From the NCBI RefSeq assembly GCF_003696265.1, contig NZ_RFFH01000001.1:496001-560000 (forward strand): DNA of 64,000 nucleotides, in the 5' to 3' direction. A program made the translations under genes and the position numbers. The notes beneath the pieces were generated by a model. It searched no databases. It was given only the letters and a program-made list of their open reading frames with translations, and was not told the DNA's origin. This document shows positions 47,666 through 56,289 of this stretch, piece after piece (position 1 is the stretch's first letter; each line of letters begins with the position of its first letter). The stretch comes from Nocardia stercoris (GTDB lineage: Bacteria > Actinomycetota > Actinomycetes > Mycobacteriales > Mycobacteriaceae).

Positions 47666-48375
47666 CGATGATCCACGGGGCGGCGCCGGTTCTGGTGGCG
47701 CACGGTACTCGCAGTGTGCGCGGTGTCGAGATGATCGGTGAGCTGGCGGTGGCGCTGGCCGCCGAACTCGGCGTCGAGCGGGTGCCCACGGCGTTCGTCG
47801 ACGTCCTCGGACCCGCGCCGTCGGACCTGCTGCGTGAGCTGAACAATGTTCCGGCCGTGCTGATTCCGGCGTTCCTGGCCTCCGGCTACCACGTCTACCA
47901 GGATGTGCCGCGTGAGATCGCCGACAGCGGCCATGACGCGGTCGCCGTCACTCCCGCCCTCGGCCCCGACCCGGTCCTGGCCCGCGTGATGCGCTCCCGT
48001 CTGCGCGACGCCGGCTGGCGTCCCGGCGACGCCGTTGTCTTCGCGGCCGCCGGCTCCTCGGATGCCCGCGCCCGCCACGACGTCCGCCGCGCCGCCGCCA
48101 TGCTCGGCGACCTCCTCGACACCCCCGCCCCGGTCGCCTACATCGCCACCGGCACCCCGCGGGTCGCCGATGTGATTGCCGAGCACCGCAATTCGAGCAC
48201 CGGCCGCGTCTTCATCGCCTCGTACCTGCTGGCCCACGGCCTCTTCCACCAGCGCCTGCACGAATCCGGCGCCGACGGCGTCGCGGAACCCATCGGCGCC
48301 CACCCGGCAGTGGTCCGCCTCCTCGCCTCGCGCTACCACACCGCCGCCCGCGAATTGGTCAGCGCGGCAGCGTAA
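47662..48375 (+). CDS. Sirohydrochlorin chelatase (CbiX/SirB-like, Rv0259c family)
   Basis: A 237-residue chelatase that inserts metal into sirohydrochlorin, giving siroheme for NirB. The first half begins PVLVAHGTRSVRGVEMI with the metal-binding His, and the fold repeats later (YIATGTPRVADVIAEHRNSS, VFIASYLLAHGLFHQRLHESGADGVAEPIGAHPAVV) with further His residues. GTG at 47662 overlaps the regulator stop (GTGA); GTG 47659 and ATG 47668 are alternatives. Last gene of the nitrate-assimilation cluster. Confidence 0.9.
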   Translation: MTMIHGAAPVLVAHGTRSVRGVEMIGELAVALAAELGVERVPTAFVDVLGPAPSDLLRELNNVPAVLIPAFLASGYHVYQDVPREIADSGHDAVAVTPALGPDPVLARVMRSRLRDAGWRPGDAVVFAAAGSSDARARHDVRRAAAMLGDLLDTPAPVAYIATGTPRVADVIAEHRNSSTGRVFIASYLLAHGLFHQRLHESGADGVAEPIGAHPAVVRLLASRYHTAARELVSAAA

Positions 48376-48389
48376 GACCGAGCCCGTCG

Positions 48390-48551
48390 CTAAGGGGTGT
48401 TCGAGGCCGGGTCCGGGCGTGATCCCGACAACCGGATCACGCCGGCGTCCAGGTCGAGCTCCACGCGGGGTTCGTGTTCCTGCCCGTCGCTGTCCCCACT
48501 GCCTTCGTGCTGCAGCTTCTTGCTGGGGAACATTTCACCGATCATGCCCAT
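48390..48551 (-). CDS. Small DUF6191-like protein
   Basis: A 53-residue protein starting MGMIGEMFPSKKLQHEG and ending with VELDLDAGVIRLSGSRPD, resembling the DUF6191 family of small actinobacterial proteins. ATG at 48551 lies six bases from TACCGT (48558-48563), so it is probably leaderless; the longer open frame upstream is not needed. Convergent with the nitrate cluster, 14 bases from the chelatase stop. Function unknown. Confidence 0.68.
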   Translation of the reverse strand: MGMIGEMFPSKKLQHEGSGDSDGQEHEPRVELDLDAGVIRLSGSRPDPASNTP

Positions 48552-48780
48552 GAGTCCACGGTAGCCCCGTGGCGCCGCGGATACAGTGAGGGTCGAGGTC
48601 CGGTTCGACCAGGTGTATCCGGCGTCGAGCCTATTCAGCCGCATGACGATCACGGGGGCGACCCGGCCTTACGAAACCGACCAATTGCCGCTCGAGTGAA
48701 GCGAATCGAGTGATCGGTCCGCGGTATCGATCGGTTCGGGAAGGCCGTGTTCCGGTACTTCCCGAACCGTCCGATCGCAC

Positions 48781-49626
48781 TCAGTAGGTGTAGAAACCGC
48801 GCCCGGTCTTGCGGCCGAGGAATCCGGCGTCGACCAGGCGGCGCAGCAGCACCGGCGGGGCGTACTGCTCCTGGCGGAACTCGGCGTAGAGGGATTCGGC
48901 GACGGCCAGGCAGATGTCGAGGCCGACGGTGTCGGCGAGGCGCAGCGGGCCCATCGGGTGGGCGCAGCCGGAGACCATGCCCTCGTCGATGTCCTCGGCG
49001 GAGGCGAAGCCGGACTCGTACATCCGGATCGCGCTCACGATGTACGGGATGAGCAGGGCGTTGACGATGAAGCCGGCCTGGTCCTTGGCCTCGATGGTGC
49101 GCTTGCCGAGCACGTCGCGGGCGAAGGCGTGCATCCGGTCGGCGACCTCGCGGTCGGTCTTCAGCGACACCACGATCTCGACCAGCGGCATCACCGGCAC
49201 CGGGTTGAAGAAGTGCACGCCCACCACGCGGCCCGGGTTCTGGGTGGCGTTGGCCATCTTGATCACCGGGATCGAGGAGGTGTTGGTGGCCAGGATGGTC
49301 TCGGGGGAGACGATGGCGTCCAGCTTGGCGAAGAAGTCGGTCTTGAGCGACTCGATCTCTGGTGCGGCCTCGATGACCAGCTCGCGGTCGGCGAACTCAC
49401 CGATGTCGGTGGTCAGGGTGATGCGGGCGACGGCCGCGTCGGCGTCCTCCTGCGACAGCTTGCCGGCCTTCACACCGCGCGCGATCGACTTCTCGATGCG
49501 GGCCTGAGCGGCCGCCGCGGCGTCGGCGTCGCGCTCGAGCACCAGCACCGAACTGCCGGCCTTGGCCGCCACCTCGGCGATTCCGGCACCCATGGTGCCG
49601 CCGCCGATCACACCGATACGCTCCAC
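48781..49626 (-). CDS. fadB2: 3-hydroxybutyryl-CoA dehydrogenase (FadB2-like)
   Basis: A 281-residue NAD(P)-dependent dehydrogenase. The Rossmann motif is IGVIGGGTMGAGIAEVAAKAG. The catalytic region is TNTSSIPVIKMA...VGVHFFNPVPVMPLVEIV (His-Glu dyad), and the C-terminal domain has NALLIPYIVSAIRMYESG and GPLRLADTVGLD. It interconverts acetoacetyl-CoA and 3-hydroxybutyryl-CoA in beta-oxidation or storage metabolism. GTG at 49626 has AAGGAG five bases upstream. The 229-base space to the DUF6191 gene holds nothing recognisable. Confidence 0.94.
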   Translation of the reverse strand: MERIGVIGGGTMGAGIAEVAAKAGSSVLVLERDADAAAAAQARIEKSIARGVKAGKLSQEDADAAVARITLTTDIGEFADRELVIEAAPEIESLKTDFFAKLDAIVSPETILATNTSSIPVIKMANATQNPGRVVGVHFFNPVPVMPLVEIVVSLKTDREVADRMHAFARDVLGKRTIEAKDQAGFIVNALLIPYIVSAIRMYESGFASAEDIDEGMVSGCAHPMGPLRLADTVGLDICLAVAESLYAEFRQEQYAPPVLLRRLVDAGFLGRKTGRGFYTY

Positions 49627-49848
49627 GTCATCTCCTTCGTTCTCCGGCCTGTGAGCTGCGTCACCGCAGGTAGCCGGTCGTTTTCGACCCGACAAGTGTG
49701 TCAGGTTCGTCCGTTTCGCACCGAACTCGGGTGCGGATCGGGGGTGGGCGAAAAGTTTCTCCGAAAAATGTGTGCGGATGTGTCGAGCCTGACGTAGCGG
49801 CTCCGACCCATGGGTGACAGTAACTTCAACCCAACCGAGGAGCCCGTC

Positions 49849-50295
49849 ATGACCACCACCGTCACCTCGTTCGTCTGGTTCGACTCCGCCGCCGAGCAGG
49901 CCGCCGAGTACTACACCCAGCAGATCCCCGGCTCGAAGATCACCGGCATCACCCGCAACCCCGACGGTTCGGCGTTCATCGTCGAACTGGAGCTGGCCGG
50001 CCACTCGGTCACGCTGCTCAACGGCGGCCCGGCCCACCCGCACACCGACGCGTTCTCGCTGCAGGTGATCGTCGACGGCCAGGCCGAGGTCGACCGCCTC
50101 TGGGACGCCCTCACCGCCGACGGCGGCAAGCCCGGCCCGTGCGGCTGGCTCACCGACCGCTGGGGCCTGTCCTGGCAGGTCGTCCCCAGCGAGCTGCCCG
50201 CCCTGATGGGCGAGAACCCCGCTGCGGTCGGCACCGCCATCCGCACCATGTCCAAGCTGGACCTCGAGGCCCTGCGCGCCGCCGCCCGCAGCTGA
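49849..50295 (+). CDS. VOC-superfamily (PhnB-like) protein
   Basis: A 148-residue glyoxalase/dioxygenase-fold protein. It has TSFVWFDSAAEQAAEYYTQQIPGSKI, VELELAGHSVTLLNGGP, FSLQVIVDGQAEVDRLWDAL and CGWLTDRWGLSWQVVP, the PhnB/3-demethylubiquinone methyltransferase-like pattern. Few metal ligands are kept, so the reaction is unknown. ATG at 49849 follows GAGGAG at good spacing. Divergent from fadB2. Confidence 0.87.
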   Translation: MTTTVTSFVWFDSAAEQAAEYYTQQIPGSKITGITRNPDGSAFIVELELAGHSVTLLNGGPAHPHTDAFSLQVIVDGQAEVDRLWDALTADGGKPGPCGWLTDRWGLSWQVVPSELPALMGENPAAVGTAIRTMSKLDLEALRAAARS

Positions 50296-50312
50296 ATCGG
50301 ATTGCACCCGAG

Positions 50313-50354
50313 GCCGGTTCGCGTTCCCTGCCACAGCACGGAACGCGAACCGGC
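50313..50354. terminator. Bidirectional terminator between VOC and MFS genes
   Basis: A perfect 15-base-pair stem (50313-50327 with 50340-50354) and 12-base loop between convergent genes. Confidence 0.85.
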
Positions 50355-50364
50355 AAGCGCGAAC

Positions 50365-52002
50365 CTATGCCCCGGTGTCCTTGCGGCCGCTGCGGGCCCG
50401 CAGCACGGTCGAGCCGATCAGGCCCAAGACCAAAAAGCCGGCGGCCGTGAACAGCGCGGCCCGGGTCGCGTCGGCGAAGCCCTCGGACAGGGCAGTGGTG
50501 ATCCGCGGGCCGGTCACGCCGAAGCCGCTCCGCTCACCCTGGGCGCGCAGACCGGAGATGGTCCCGCCGGCGGAGTCGCGGGTCGCAGTCACCAGACCCT
50601 GCGTCGCGGCCGGCGGAAGATAGCCGACGGACTCCAGCCGGTGCGGCAGGTTGTGTGCCAGCCCGATCGACAGGACCGCGCCCAGAATCGCGGCGCCCAG
50701 TGCCGCTCCGAGTTGGCGCACCGTGCTCTGCGTGGCCGAGCCTTGCCCCGACTTCTCGGCTGGAATATCCACCAGCACAGTCCCGGTGAGCTGTGCCGAA
50801 GCGAGGCCCAGCCCGGTGCCGTACACCGCGAGCAGCGCGGCCACCAGCCACGGCGACACGATCGCCGACACGGTCGCGGCCACCGCGAGCACCCCGATCA
50901 CCTCCAGCGCCAGCCCCGCCACGACCGTGCCGGGCGGGCCGAGTACCGCCGCCACGTGCCGGGCGCCGGCACCGGATGCGAAGGCGCCCAAGGCCATGGC
51001 CGCCAGCACCAGTCCGGCGCCCATCGTGGACAGTCCGATCGCGTTGACCAGGAACAACGGCAGCACCAGCAGCAGCCCGAATTCGCCGATCGCCACGGTG
51101 AGCGCGGTCAGGTTGCCCCAGCTGAAAGTGGGGATCGCGAACAAACTGAGATCGAGAATCGCGGACCGCCCGCCGCGGGCCCGATGCCGCTCCCACACCA
51201 CGAACAGCACCAGCGCGACGAGTCCGATCAGGCCGGTCACCGGAACCGCCGACACCGGCGCATGGCGTGGCCAGTGCAGCCCGAACACACTGAACTCCGA
51301 GATCGGCCGCCACCAGCCCAGCTGTTGCCCTTCGATGAGAGCGAAGATCGTGCCACCGAATCCGATTGCGCTGAGCTGTAACCCGTCGACGTCGAGCCCC
51401 GGCACGGTGATGGTCGCCTTGGTCTCGGGCACGGCGAGCAGCGCACCGGCCAGGACCGCGACCCCGATCGGGATGTTGACCAGGAAGATCCACCGCCAGT
51501 TCGCATAGGTGGTCAGGCCGCCGCCCAGCAGGGGCCCCACCGCCGCCATACCGGAGATGACCGCGCCCCACACCGCGAACGCGACGACGCGGTCCTTCCC
51601 GCGGAACGTGGCGTTCACGCTTGACAGCGTGGCCGGCAGCACGAACGCCCCGCCGACACCCTGCACTACCCGGGCCGTGATCAACGCGGCCGCGCTGCCC
51701 GCGATCGCGGCGAGTCCGCTGCCGGCGAGAAACACCAGCACCCCGGCGATGAACACGGCCCGACGCCCGAGCCGGTCGCCCAGCCGCCCCGCGGTCAGCA
51801 GCAGCGCCGCGAAGATCACCGAGTACGCGCTGTTGACCCATTGCGCGTCGGTCAGGTTCAGCCCGAGGTCGTTGATGACGACCGGCAGCGCGACGCCGAC
51901 GATGGTCCCGTCTACGACGATCATGGACAGCCCGGCGGCCAGCACGCCGAGCCCGATCCAGTCGCGGCGTCCGGCCCGGTGCTCGGTGGTGTCGGCGGTC
52001 AC
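50365..52002 (-). CDS. DHA2-family multidrug exporter
   Basis: A 545-residue MFS transporter with 14 predicted membrane segments. Motif A-like GRLGDRLGRRAVFIAG and motif C-like GMAAVGPLLGGGLTTY are present, with LSMIVVDGTIVGVALPVVINDLG in the first helix. A drug or metabolite exporter is likely; substrate unknown. GTG at 52002 is chosen by N-terminal family length. A 12-codon leader frame (51999-52037) overlaps this start as GTGA, so translation may be coupled. The very long upstream open frame is antisense to the kinase gene. Confidence 0.88.
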   Translation of the reverse strand: MTADTTEHRAGRRDWIGLGVLAAGLSMIVVDGTIVGVALPVVINDLGLNLTDAQWVNSAYSVIFAALLLTAGRLGDRLGRRAVFIAGVLVFLAGSGLAAIAGSAAALITARVVQGVGGAFVLPATLSSVNATFRGKDRVVAFAVWGAVISGMAAVGPLLGGGLTTYANWRWIFLVNIPIGVAVLAGALLAVPETKATITVPGLDVDGLQLSAIGFGGTIFALIEGQQLGWWRPISEFSVFGLHWPRHAPVSAVPVTGLIGLVALVLFVVWERHRARGGRSAILDLSLFAIPTFSWGNLTALTVAIGEFGLLLVLPLFLVNAIGLSTMGAGLVLAAMALGAFASGAGARHVAAVLGPPGTVVAGLALEVIGVLAVAATVSAIVSPWLVAALLAVYGTGLGLASAQLTGTVLVDIPAEKSGQGSATQSTVRQLGAALGAAILGAVLSIGLAHNLPHRLESVGYLPPAATQGLVTATRDSAGGTISGLRAQGERSGFGVTGPRITTALSEGFADATRAALFTAAGFLVLGLIGSTVLRARSGRKDTGA

Positions 52003-52037
52003 GGTCGTCCGGCCCGGGGCGGGGTGGTGGTCTGCAT
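51999..52037 (-). CDS. Possible 12-residue leader peptide of the exporter gene
   Basis: ATG at 52037 opens MQTTTPPRAGRP, whose TGA overlaps the exporter GTG (GTGA). CAGAAT lies six bases before the ATG, the spacing seen for leaderless starts in this window. The exporter GTG itself has no good ribosome-binding site, so re-initiation from this leader is plausible. Confidence 0.35.
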   Translation of the reverse strand: MQTTTPPRAGRP

Positions 52038-52143
52038 GACGAAATTCTGCCGGTCGCCGTCGTGTCCGGCACAGAGCCGTTCGACCCGTGTCGCTCCTCC
52101 TTTCGGAGGAGGACGCCCGGACGCCTGCGCGTAGGATCGGCCC

Positions 52144-52314
52144 ATGGCTGAGGGGTTTTCGGTGGGGGACGTGGTCGCCGTGGAGCGCGGACCGTTCATC
52201 GGTTCCTATGGTGTGGTGACCGAAGTGGACTCGGCTCGGGCTCAACTGCGGCTCGAGATCTCCAGCAAGCAAGGCAGCTACGACATCTACGCCGACTACG
52301 ACGAGGTCGACTAG
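52144..52314 (+). CDS. 56-residue KOW-like small protein
   Basis: A short gene translated from ATG at 52144: MAEGFSVGDVVAVERGPFIG continues into SYGVVTEVDSARAQLRLEISS and an acidic Tyr/Asp end (YDIYADYDEVD). The GDVV...ERGPFIGSYGVV pattern resembles a KOW motif, used for RNA or protein contacts. TAGGAT (52132-52137) is six bases from the ATG, supporting a leaderless transcript and a real gene. Function unknown. Confidence 0.65.
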   Translation: MAEGFSVGDVVAVERGPFIGSYGVVTEVDSARAQLRLEISSKQGSYDIYADYDEVD

Positions 52315-52410
52315 ACCCCCGCTCGGGCTTACTCCGGTTGGCCGAGCCGTCACCGGCGTGCAAGCATGTGCGAGAGGTAGTGCGCGAGCGGGTGGGGGTT
52401 GCGAACAACA

Positions 52411-54300
52411 ATGGCTGGGGGGCGATTCGGCCGTTACGAGCTGCTGGACCTGATCGGGCAGGGCGGGATGGGCCAGGTGTACCGGGCGCGCGACACCCTG
52501 ACCGAACGGACCGTCGCGGTGAAGGTCCTGCATCAGGGCAGCGCCGACCAGGTCACGCAGGAACGTTTCCGGCGGGAGGCGAAAGCCGCTGCAGCACTGG
52601 GTAGTCCGCATGTGGTGCCGATCTTCGACTACGGCGATATCGACGGCCGGCTGTTCATCGCCATGCAGTTGCTCGAGGGCGAGGGGCTGGACGCACTGCT
52701 GGCCCGGACGGGTCCGTTGCCGGCCGAGCACGCGGTACGGGTGATCGCTCAAGCGGCGGAGGCCTTGCACGCGGCACACGCCGCCGGGCTGGTCCATCGA
52801 GATGTCAAGCCGTCCAACCTGTTCGTCACCCCGCGCGGCTTCGTCTATCTGATCGACTTCGGAATCGCCCGTGCGGCAGGGGAATCCGGACTGACCAGCG
52901 TGGGTGGCGCGATCGGCACCCTCGCCTACATGGCCCCGGAGCGGTTCTCCTCCGGTGCGGCGGACGCCCGTTCCGATGTGTACGCGCTGGCGTGTGTGCT
53001 GTTCGAACTGCTCACCGGCCGCACTCCGTTCCAGGGTCCGATGGAACAGCAGATCGCCGGGCATCTCAGCCTGAACCCGCCGTACCCCAGCACGATTCGG
53101 CCCGAGCTGGGGACGCGCTTCGACGCGGTGATCGCCTACGGGATGGCCAAGGATCCGCAGGCCCGCTTCCGGACCGCGCGGGACCTGGCTGCCGCGTGTC
53201 ACGGCATGCCCGCCGGCTTGCCGCCGCTGCCGTCCGGTCCGTCGAATCCCGCGGTACAGCAGGACGCGGCAGCGTCGCCGGCCCGACGGCGCCGCCGGTG
53301 GCCGATTGTGGCCGGTGCGCTGACCGCCGTCGTCGCCCTGGCAGCGGCCACGGTCGGCTATCTCGCGCAGCGTCCGGCACACAGCGCGCCGCCGCTCCCG
53401 GCGCAGACGAACTTCGCCGTCGACTTCCCGTTCGCCATCGGCGCCCAGCCGGATGCGGTGGCCGTCGATCAGCCCACGCGCGCAGTCTATTTCGCGAACG
53501 CGGGCGACGGCACCGTGACGGTGATCGATTCCGTCGATCACAAGGTGGTGAACACCCTCACCGTCGGCAAGTCGCCCTCCGGCGTGGTGGTGGACTCACC
53601 CGGTCACACCGCGTATGTCACGAACGGCGGCGACGGCACCGTGTCGGTGATCGACACGATCTCGCGCACGGTCACCGCCACGATTCCTGCGGGTGGTAGC
53701 CCGATCGGTATCGCGCTCGATGCCGATCGGCACGCGCTCTACGTCGCGAACAGCGATGCCCAGACGGTCACCGTGATCGACTCGAAGACTCACGCTCTCG
53801 TCCGGACCATTCCGATCGAGAGCAAGGCGACCCCGCTCGGGATCGCGATCGACCCGTCCGCCCACACGGTGTACGTCGCGAACAAGGAGGGGAAGGACCT
53901 GACGATCATCGACGCGGTGTCGAATGTGGTGGTCGGCGCCCTGACCGTCGGGGACCAGCCGCGCAGTCTCGCGATCGATGGTGCAACGCACACGGCATAT
54001 GTCGCCAATATGAGCCAGAACCTGGTGTCGGTGGTCGATCTGTCGTCGCGCAAGGTCACCGCGACCGTTCCGGTGGGCAGCGCACCGTTCGGTGTGGCCG
54101 TCGATCCGGAGTTCCGCACCGTGTACGTCGCCGACGCCAACGACATGTCCGTGACGACCCTCGACACCGTCACCCGGAAGGTGACCGCGACGCTGTCGCT
54201 GAGCGGGGTCGAGCCGATGGCCGTCGCGGTGGATCCCGGCACGCACTCGGCCTTCGTCGCCGATGTGAAGTCCGGTGTCTCGATCATCCGGCCGCAGTAG
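52411..54300 (+). CDS. Transmembrane Ser/Thr protein kinase with YVTN beta-propeller (copy 1)
   Basis: A 629-residue PknD-like receptor kinase. The kinase domain (about 8-270) has IGQGGMGQVY, Lys38, HRDVKPSN with Asp131, DFG at 149-151 and APERF. A membrane helix follows an RRRRR stretch (about 296-318). The extracellular part contains seven repeats of about 42 residues of the form GxxPxGVAVDxxxHTVYVANxxDxTVSVID, a seven-bladed propeller. It senses an envelope signal and phosphorylates cytoplasmic targets. ATG at 52411 is chosen over TTG at 52399. Confidence 0.93.
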   Translation: MAGGRFGRYELLDLIGQGGMGQVYRARDTLTERTVAVKVLHQGSADQVTQERFRREAKAAAALGSPHVVPIFDYGDIDGRLFIAMQLLEGEGLDALLARTGPLPAEHAVRVIAQAAEALHAAHAAGLVHRDVKPSNLFVTPRGFVYLIDFGIARAAGESGLTSVGGAIGTLAYMAPERFSSGAADARSDVYALACVLFELLTGRTPFQGPMEQQIAGHLSLNPPYPSTIRPELGTRFDAVIAYGMAKDPQARFRTARDLAAACHGMPAGLPPLPSGPSNPAVQQDAAASPARRRRRWPIVAGALTAVVALAAATVGYLAQRPAHSAPPLPAQTNFAVDFPFAIGAQPDAVAVDQPTRAVYFANAGDGTVTVIDSVDHKVVNTLTVGKSPSGVVVDSPGHTAYVTNGGDGTVSVIDTISRTVTATIPAGGSPIGIALDADRHALYVANSDAQTVTVIDSKTHALVRTIPIESKATPLGIAIDPSAHTVYVANKEGKDLTIIDAVSNVVVGALTVGDQPRSLAIDGATHTAYVANMSQNLVSVVDLSSRKVTATVPVGSAPFGVAVDPEFRTVYVADANDMSVTTLDTVTRKVTATLSLSGVEPMAVAVDPGTHSAFVADVKSGVSIIRPQ

Positions 54301-54358
54301 GCCGCCTACCCATGTGCAACGGATCGCGCGGCCTGCCGCGGAAAGGCGGAATCGACGA

Positions 54359-56260
54359 ATGACGATGGCGGGGGCACAGTTCGGCCGGTACCGCTTGCTG
54401 GAACTGATCGGCGAAGGCGGCATGGGCCGGGTGTATCGGGCGGTCGATACGCTGACCAACCGCGTCGTCGCGTTGAAGGTGCTGCATCCGCGGTTCGCGG
54501 CCGATCCGGTGTCGCAGGAACGGTTCCGTCGGGAGGCCAAAGCCGCTGCCGGACTGTCGACTCCGCACGTGGTGCCGATCTTCGACTACGGCGACATCGA
54601 CGGCCGGCTGTTCATCTGCATGCAGCTGCTCGTCGGTCAGGGGCTGGATTCGCTTCTGGCACAGACCGGTCCGATGCCGGCCGGACAGGCGGTGCACCTG
54701 GTCTCCCAGGCCGCGGAGGCGCTGCAGGCCGCCCACGCGGCGGGCCTGGTGCACCGTGACGTCAAGCCGTCCAACCTGTTCGTCGACCCCAACGGGTTCG
54801 TCTATCTAGTGGACTTCGGAATCGCCCAGGCCGCAGGCGAATCCGGCTTGACCGGCACCGGTGGCGCGATCGGCACCTTCGCCTACATGGCCCCGGAACG
54901 ATTCACCGGTGGTGTGGCGGACGCCCGCTCGGATGTGTATTCGCTCGCCGGCGTGCTGTTCGAACTCCTCACGGGGCGTACGCCTTTCCCGGGTGCCGGC
55001 CTGGAGCAGCAGATCGCCGGGCACCTCACACAGCCGCCGCCGCGGCCCAGCGACTCTCGCCCGGAGCTGGGTGCGGGCTTCGATGCCGTTGTCGCCCAGG
55101 GGATGGCGAAGGATCCCGCCCGTCGCTTCGGCTCCGCCGACGAACTGGCCGCGGCGGCCACCGCGGCCCTGGCGGAGGTCGCGGTGTCGCCGCAGACCGA
55201 GCCGGGGCGACCGCGGGAACCGGCCGCCGGTGGCGCCACTCCGGGGCGTGGGCGGCTGCTCCGGATCGGCGTTCTGGCAACGGTTGTGGTGGCGGCGGTG
55301 ACGGCGGGGGTGGTCTACGCGATGACGCGTACGTCGTCGCACCCGGCCACGGTCCATGCCCAGTTCACCGTGGCCGATCCCCAGCAGCCCTTCGACACCA
55401 AGCTGGCCGGTTTGGCGCTCGATCCGGCGGCCCATACCGCGTACACCGTCGATACCAAGGCGAATGTGCTGCGGCTGTACGACACCGGCACCCGCTCCTT
55501 CACCGCAACGGTGGATGTCGGGAAGAATCCGCTGGATGTGGCGTTGGATACCGCGAACCACACCGCATACGTCGTCGACTACGACGACGAGACGGTCTCC
55601 GTGATCGACACCGATACCCGGGCGGTCACCGCCACCTTCCCCGCCGGCAGCACACCGAACGCGGTGGCCTACGATCCGGGCACGCACGTGCTGTACGTCA
55701 GCAACGGCGGTGATCAGGCGGTGTCGGTCATCGATGTGAAAACGCGGGCCGTGGTGAAGCGGATTGCGCTGGACGGCCGGAACTATCCGAACGGGATCGT
55801 CGTCGACTCGGCGAATCATCGCGTCTACGTGTCCTACACCTTCGGACCGGCGGTGACGGTGATCGATACCGAGTCTCGGACCGTGACCGCCACGATTCCG
55901 GCGGGCAAGACGGCGAGCAGCCTCGGCCTCGATGCCGCGGCGCATCTGGCCTACGTGGGCGATTCCGGGGACAACACTGTCTCGGTGATCGATACGCGGT
56001 CGCAGAAATCGCTGGCCACGGTCCCGGTCGGCCATTCGCCGACATCTGTCGCGGTGGATCCGGCCTACCACAATGTCTATGTCGCCAACGCCAATTTCAG
56101 CCCGGTCGGCACGGTGTCGGTGATCAATACCGAGTCCCGGACCGTCGTCGCGACCCTGCCCATCCGCGGCTGGCCGGCGAAGGTGGTGGTGGACCCCGGC
56201 ACGCACATCGTCTACGTCCTCGACGCCTATACCGGAGTGAGTGTCGTCACCCCGGTCTAG
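54359..56260 (+). CDS. Transmembrane Ser/Thr protein kinase with YVTN beta-propeller (copy 2)
   Basis: A 633-residue tandem paralogue of the preceding kinase. It retains IGEGGMGRVY, HRDVKPSN (Asp134), DFG and APERF. A single membrane helix (LLRIGVLATVVVAAVTAGVVYAM) lies about residues 298-322, followed by seven YVTN-like blades. The kinase domains of the two copies are very similar whereas the propellers and juxtamembrane parts differ, so they probably read different signals into related pathways. ATG 54359 or 54365 could start. It begins 58 bases after copy 1. Confidence 0.92.
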   Translation: MTMAGAQFGRYRLLELIGEGGMGRVYRAVDTLTNRVVALKVLHPRFAADPVSQERFRREAKAAAGLSTPHVVPIFDYGDIDGRLFICMQLLVGQGLDSLLAQTGPMPAGQAVHLVSQAAEALQAAHAAGLVHRDVKPSNLFVDPNGFVYLVDFGIAQAAGESGLTGTGGAIGTFAYMAPERFTGGVADARSDVYSLAGVLFELLTGRTPFPGAGLEQQIAGHLTQPPPRPSDSRPELGAGFDAVVAQGMAKDPARRFGSADELAAAATAALAEVAVSPQTEPGRPREPAAGGATPGRGRLLRIGVLATVVVAAVTAGVVYAMTRTSSHPATVHAQFTVADPQQPFDTKLAGLALDPAAHTAYTVDTKANVLRLYDTGTRSFTATVDVGKNPLDVALDTANHTAYVVDYDDETVSVIDTDTRAVTATFPAGSTPNAVAYDPGTHVLYVSNGGDQAVSVIDVKTRAVVKRIALDGRNYPNGIVVDSANHRVYVSYTFGPAVTVIDTESRTVTATIPAGKTASSLGLDAAAHLAYVGDSGDNTVSVIDTRSQKSLATVPVGHSPTSVAVDPAYHNVYVANANFSPVGTVSVINTESRTVVATLPIRGWPAKVVVDPGTHIVYVLDAYTGVSVVTPV

Positions 56261-56289
56261 GCGGGAATGCCGCAGTCGGCGGGGAGGTT

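Noticed and set aside
52094..52111. CTCCTCC-TTTC-GGAGGAG inverted repeat between exporter and KOW-like genes
   Set aside because: As RNA it would lie upstream of both presumed start sites, so it is not a terminator; it could be an operator, but seven base pairs alone is weak evidence.
52003..53541. Very long N-terminal extension of the exporter frame (over 1000 residues)
   Set aside because: The extension is antisense to the first kinase gene and low-complexity; MFS similarity begins at about 52002.
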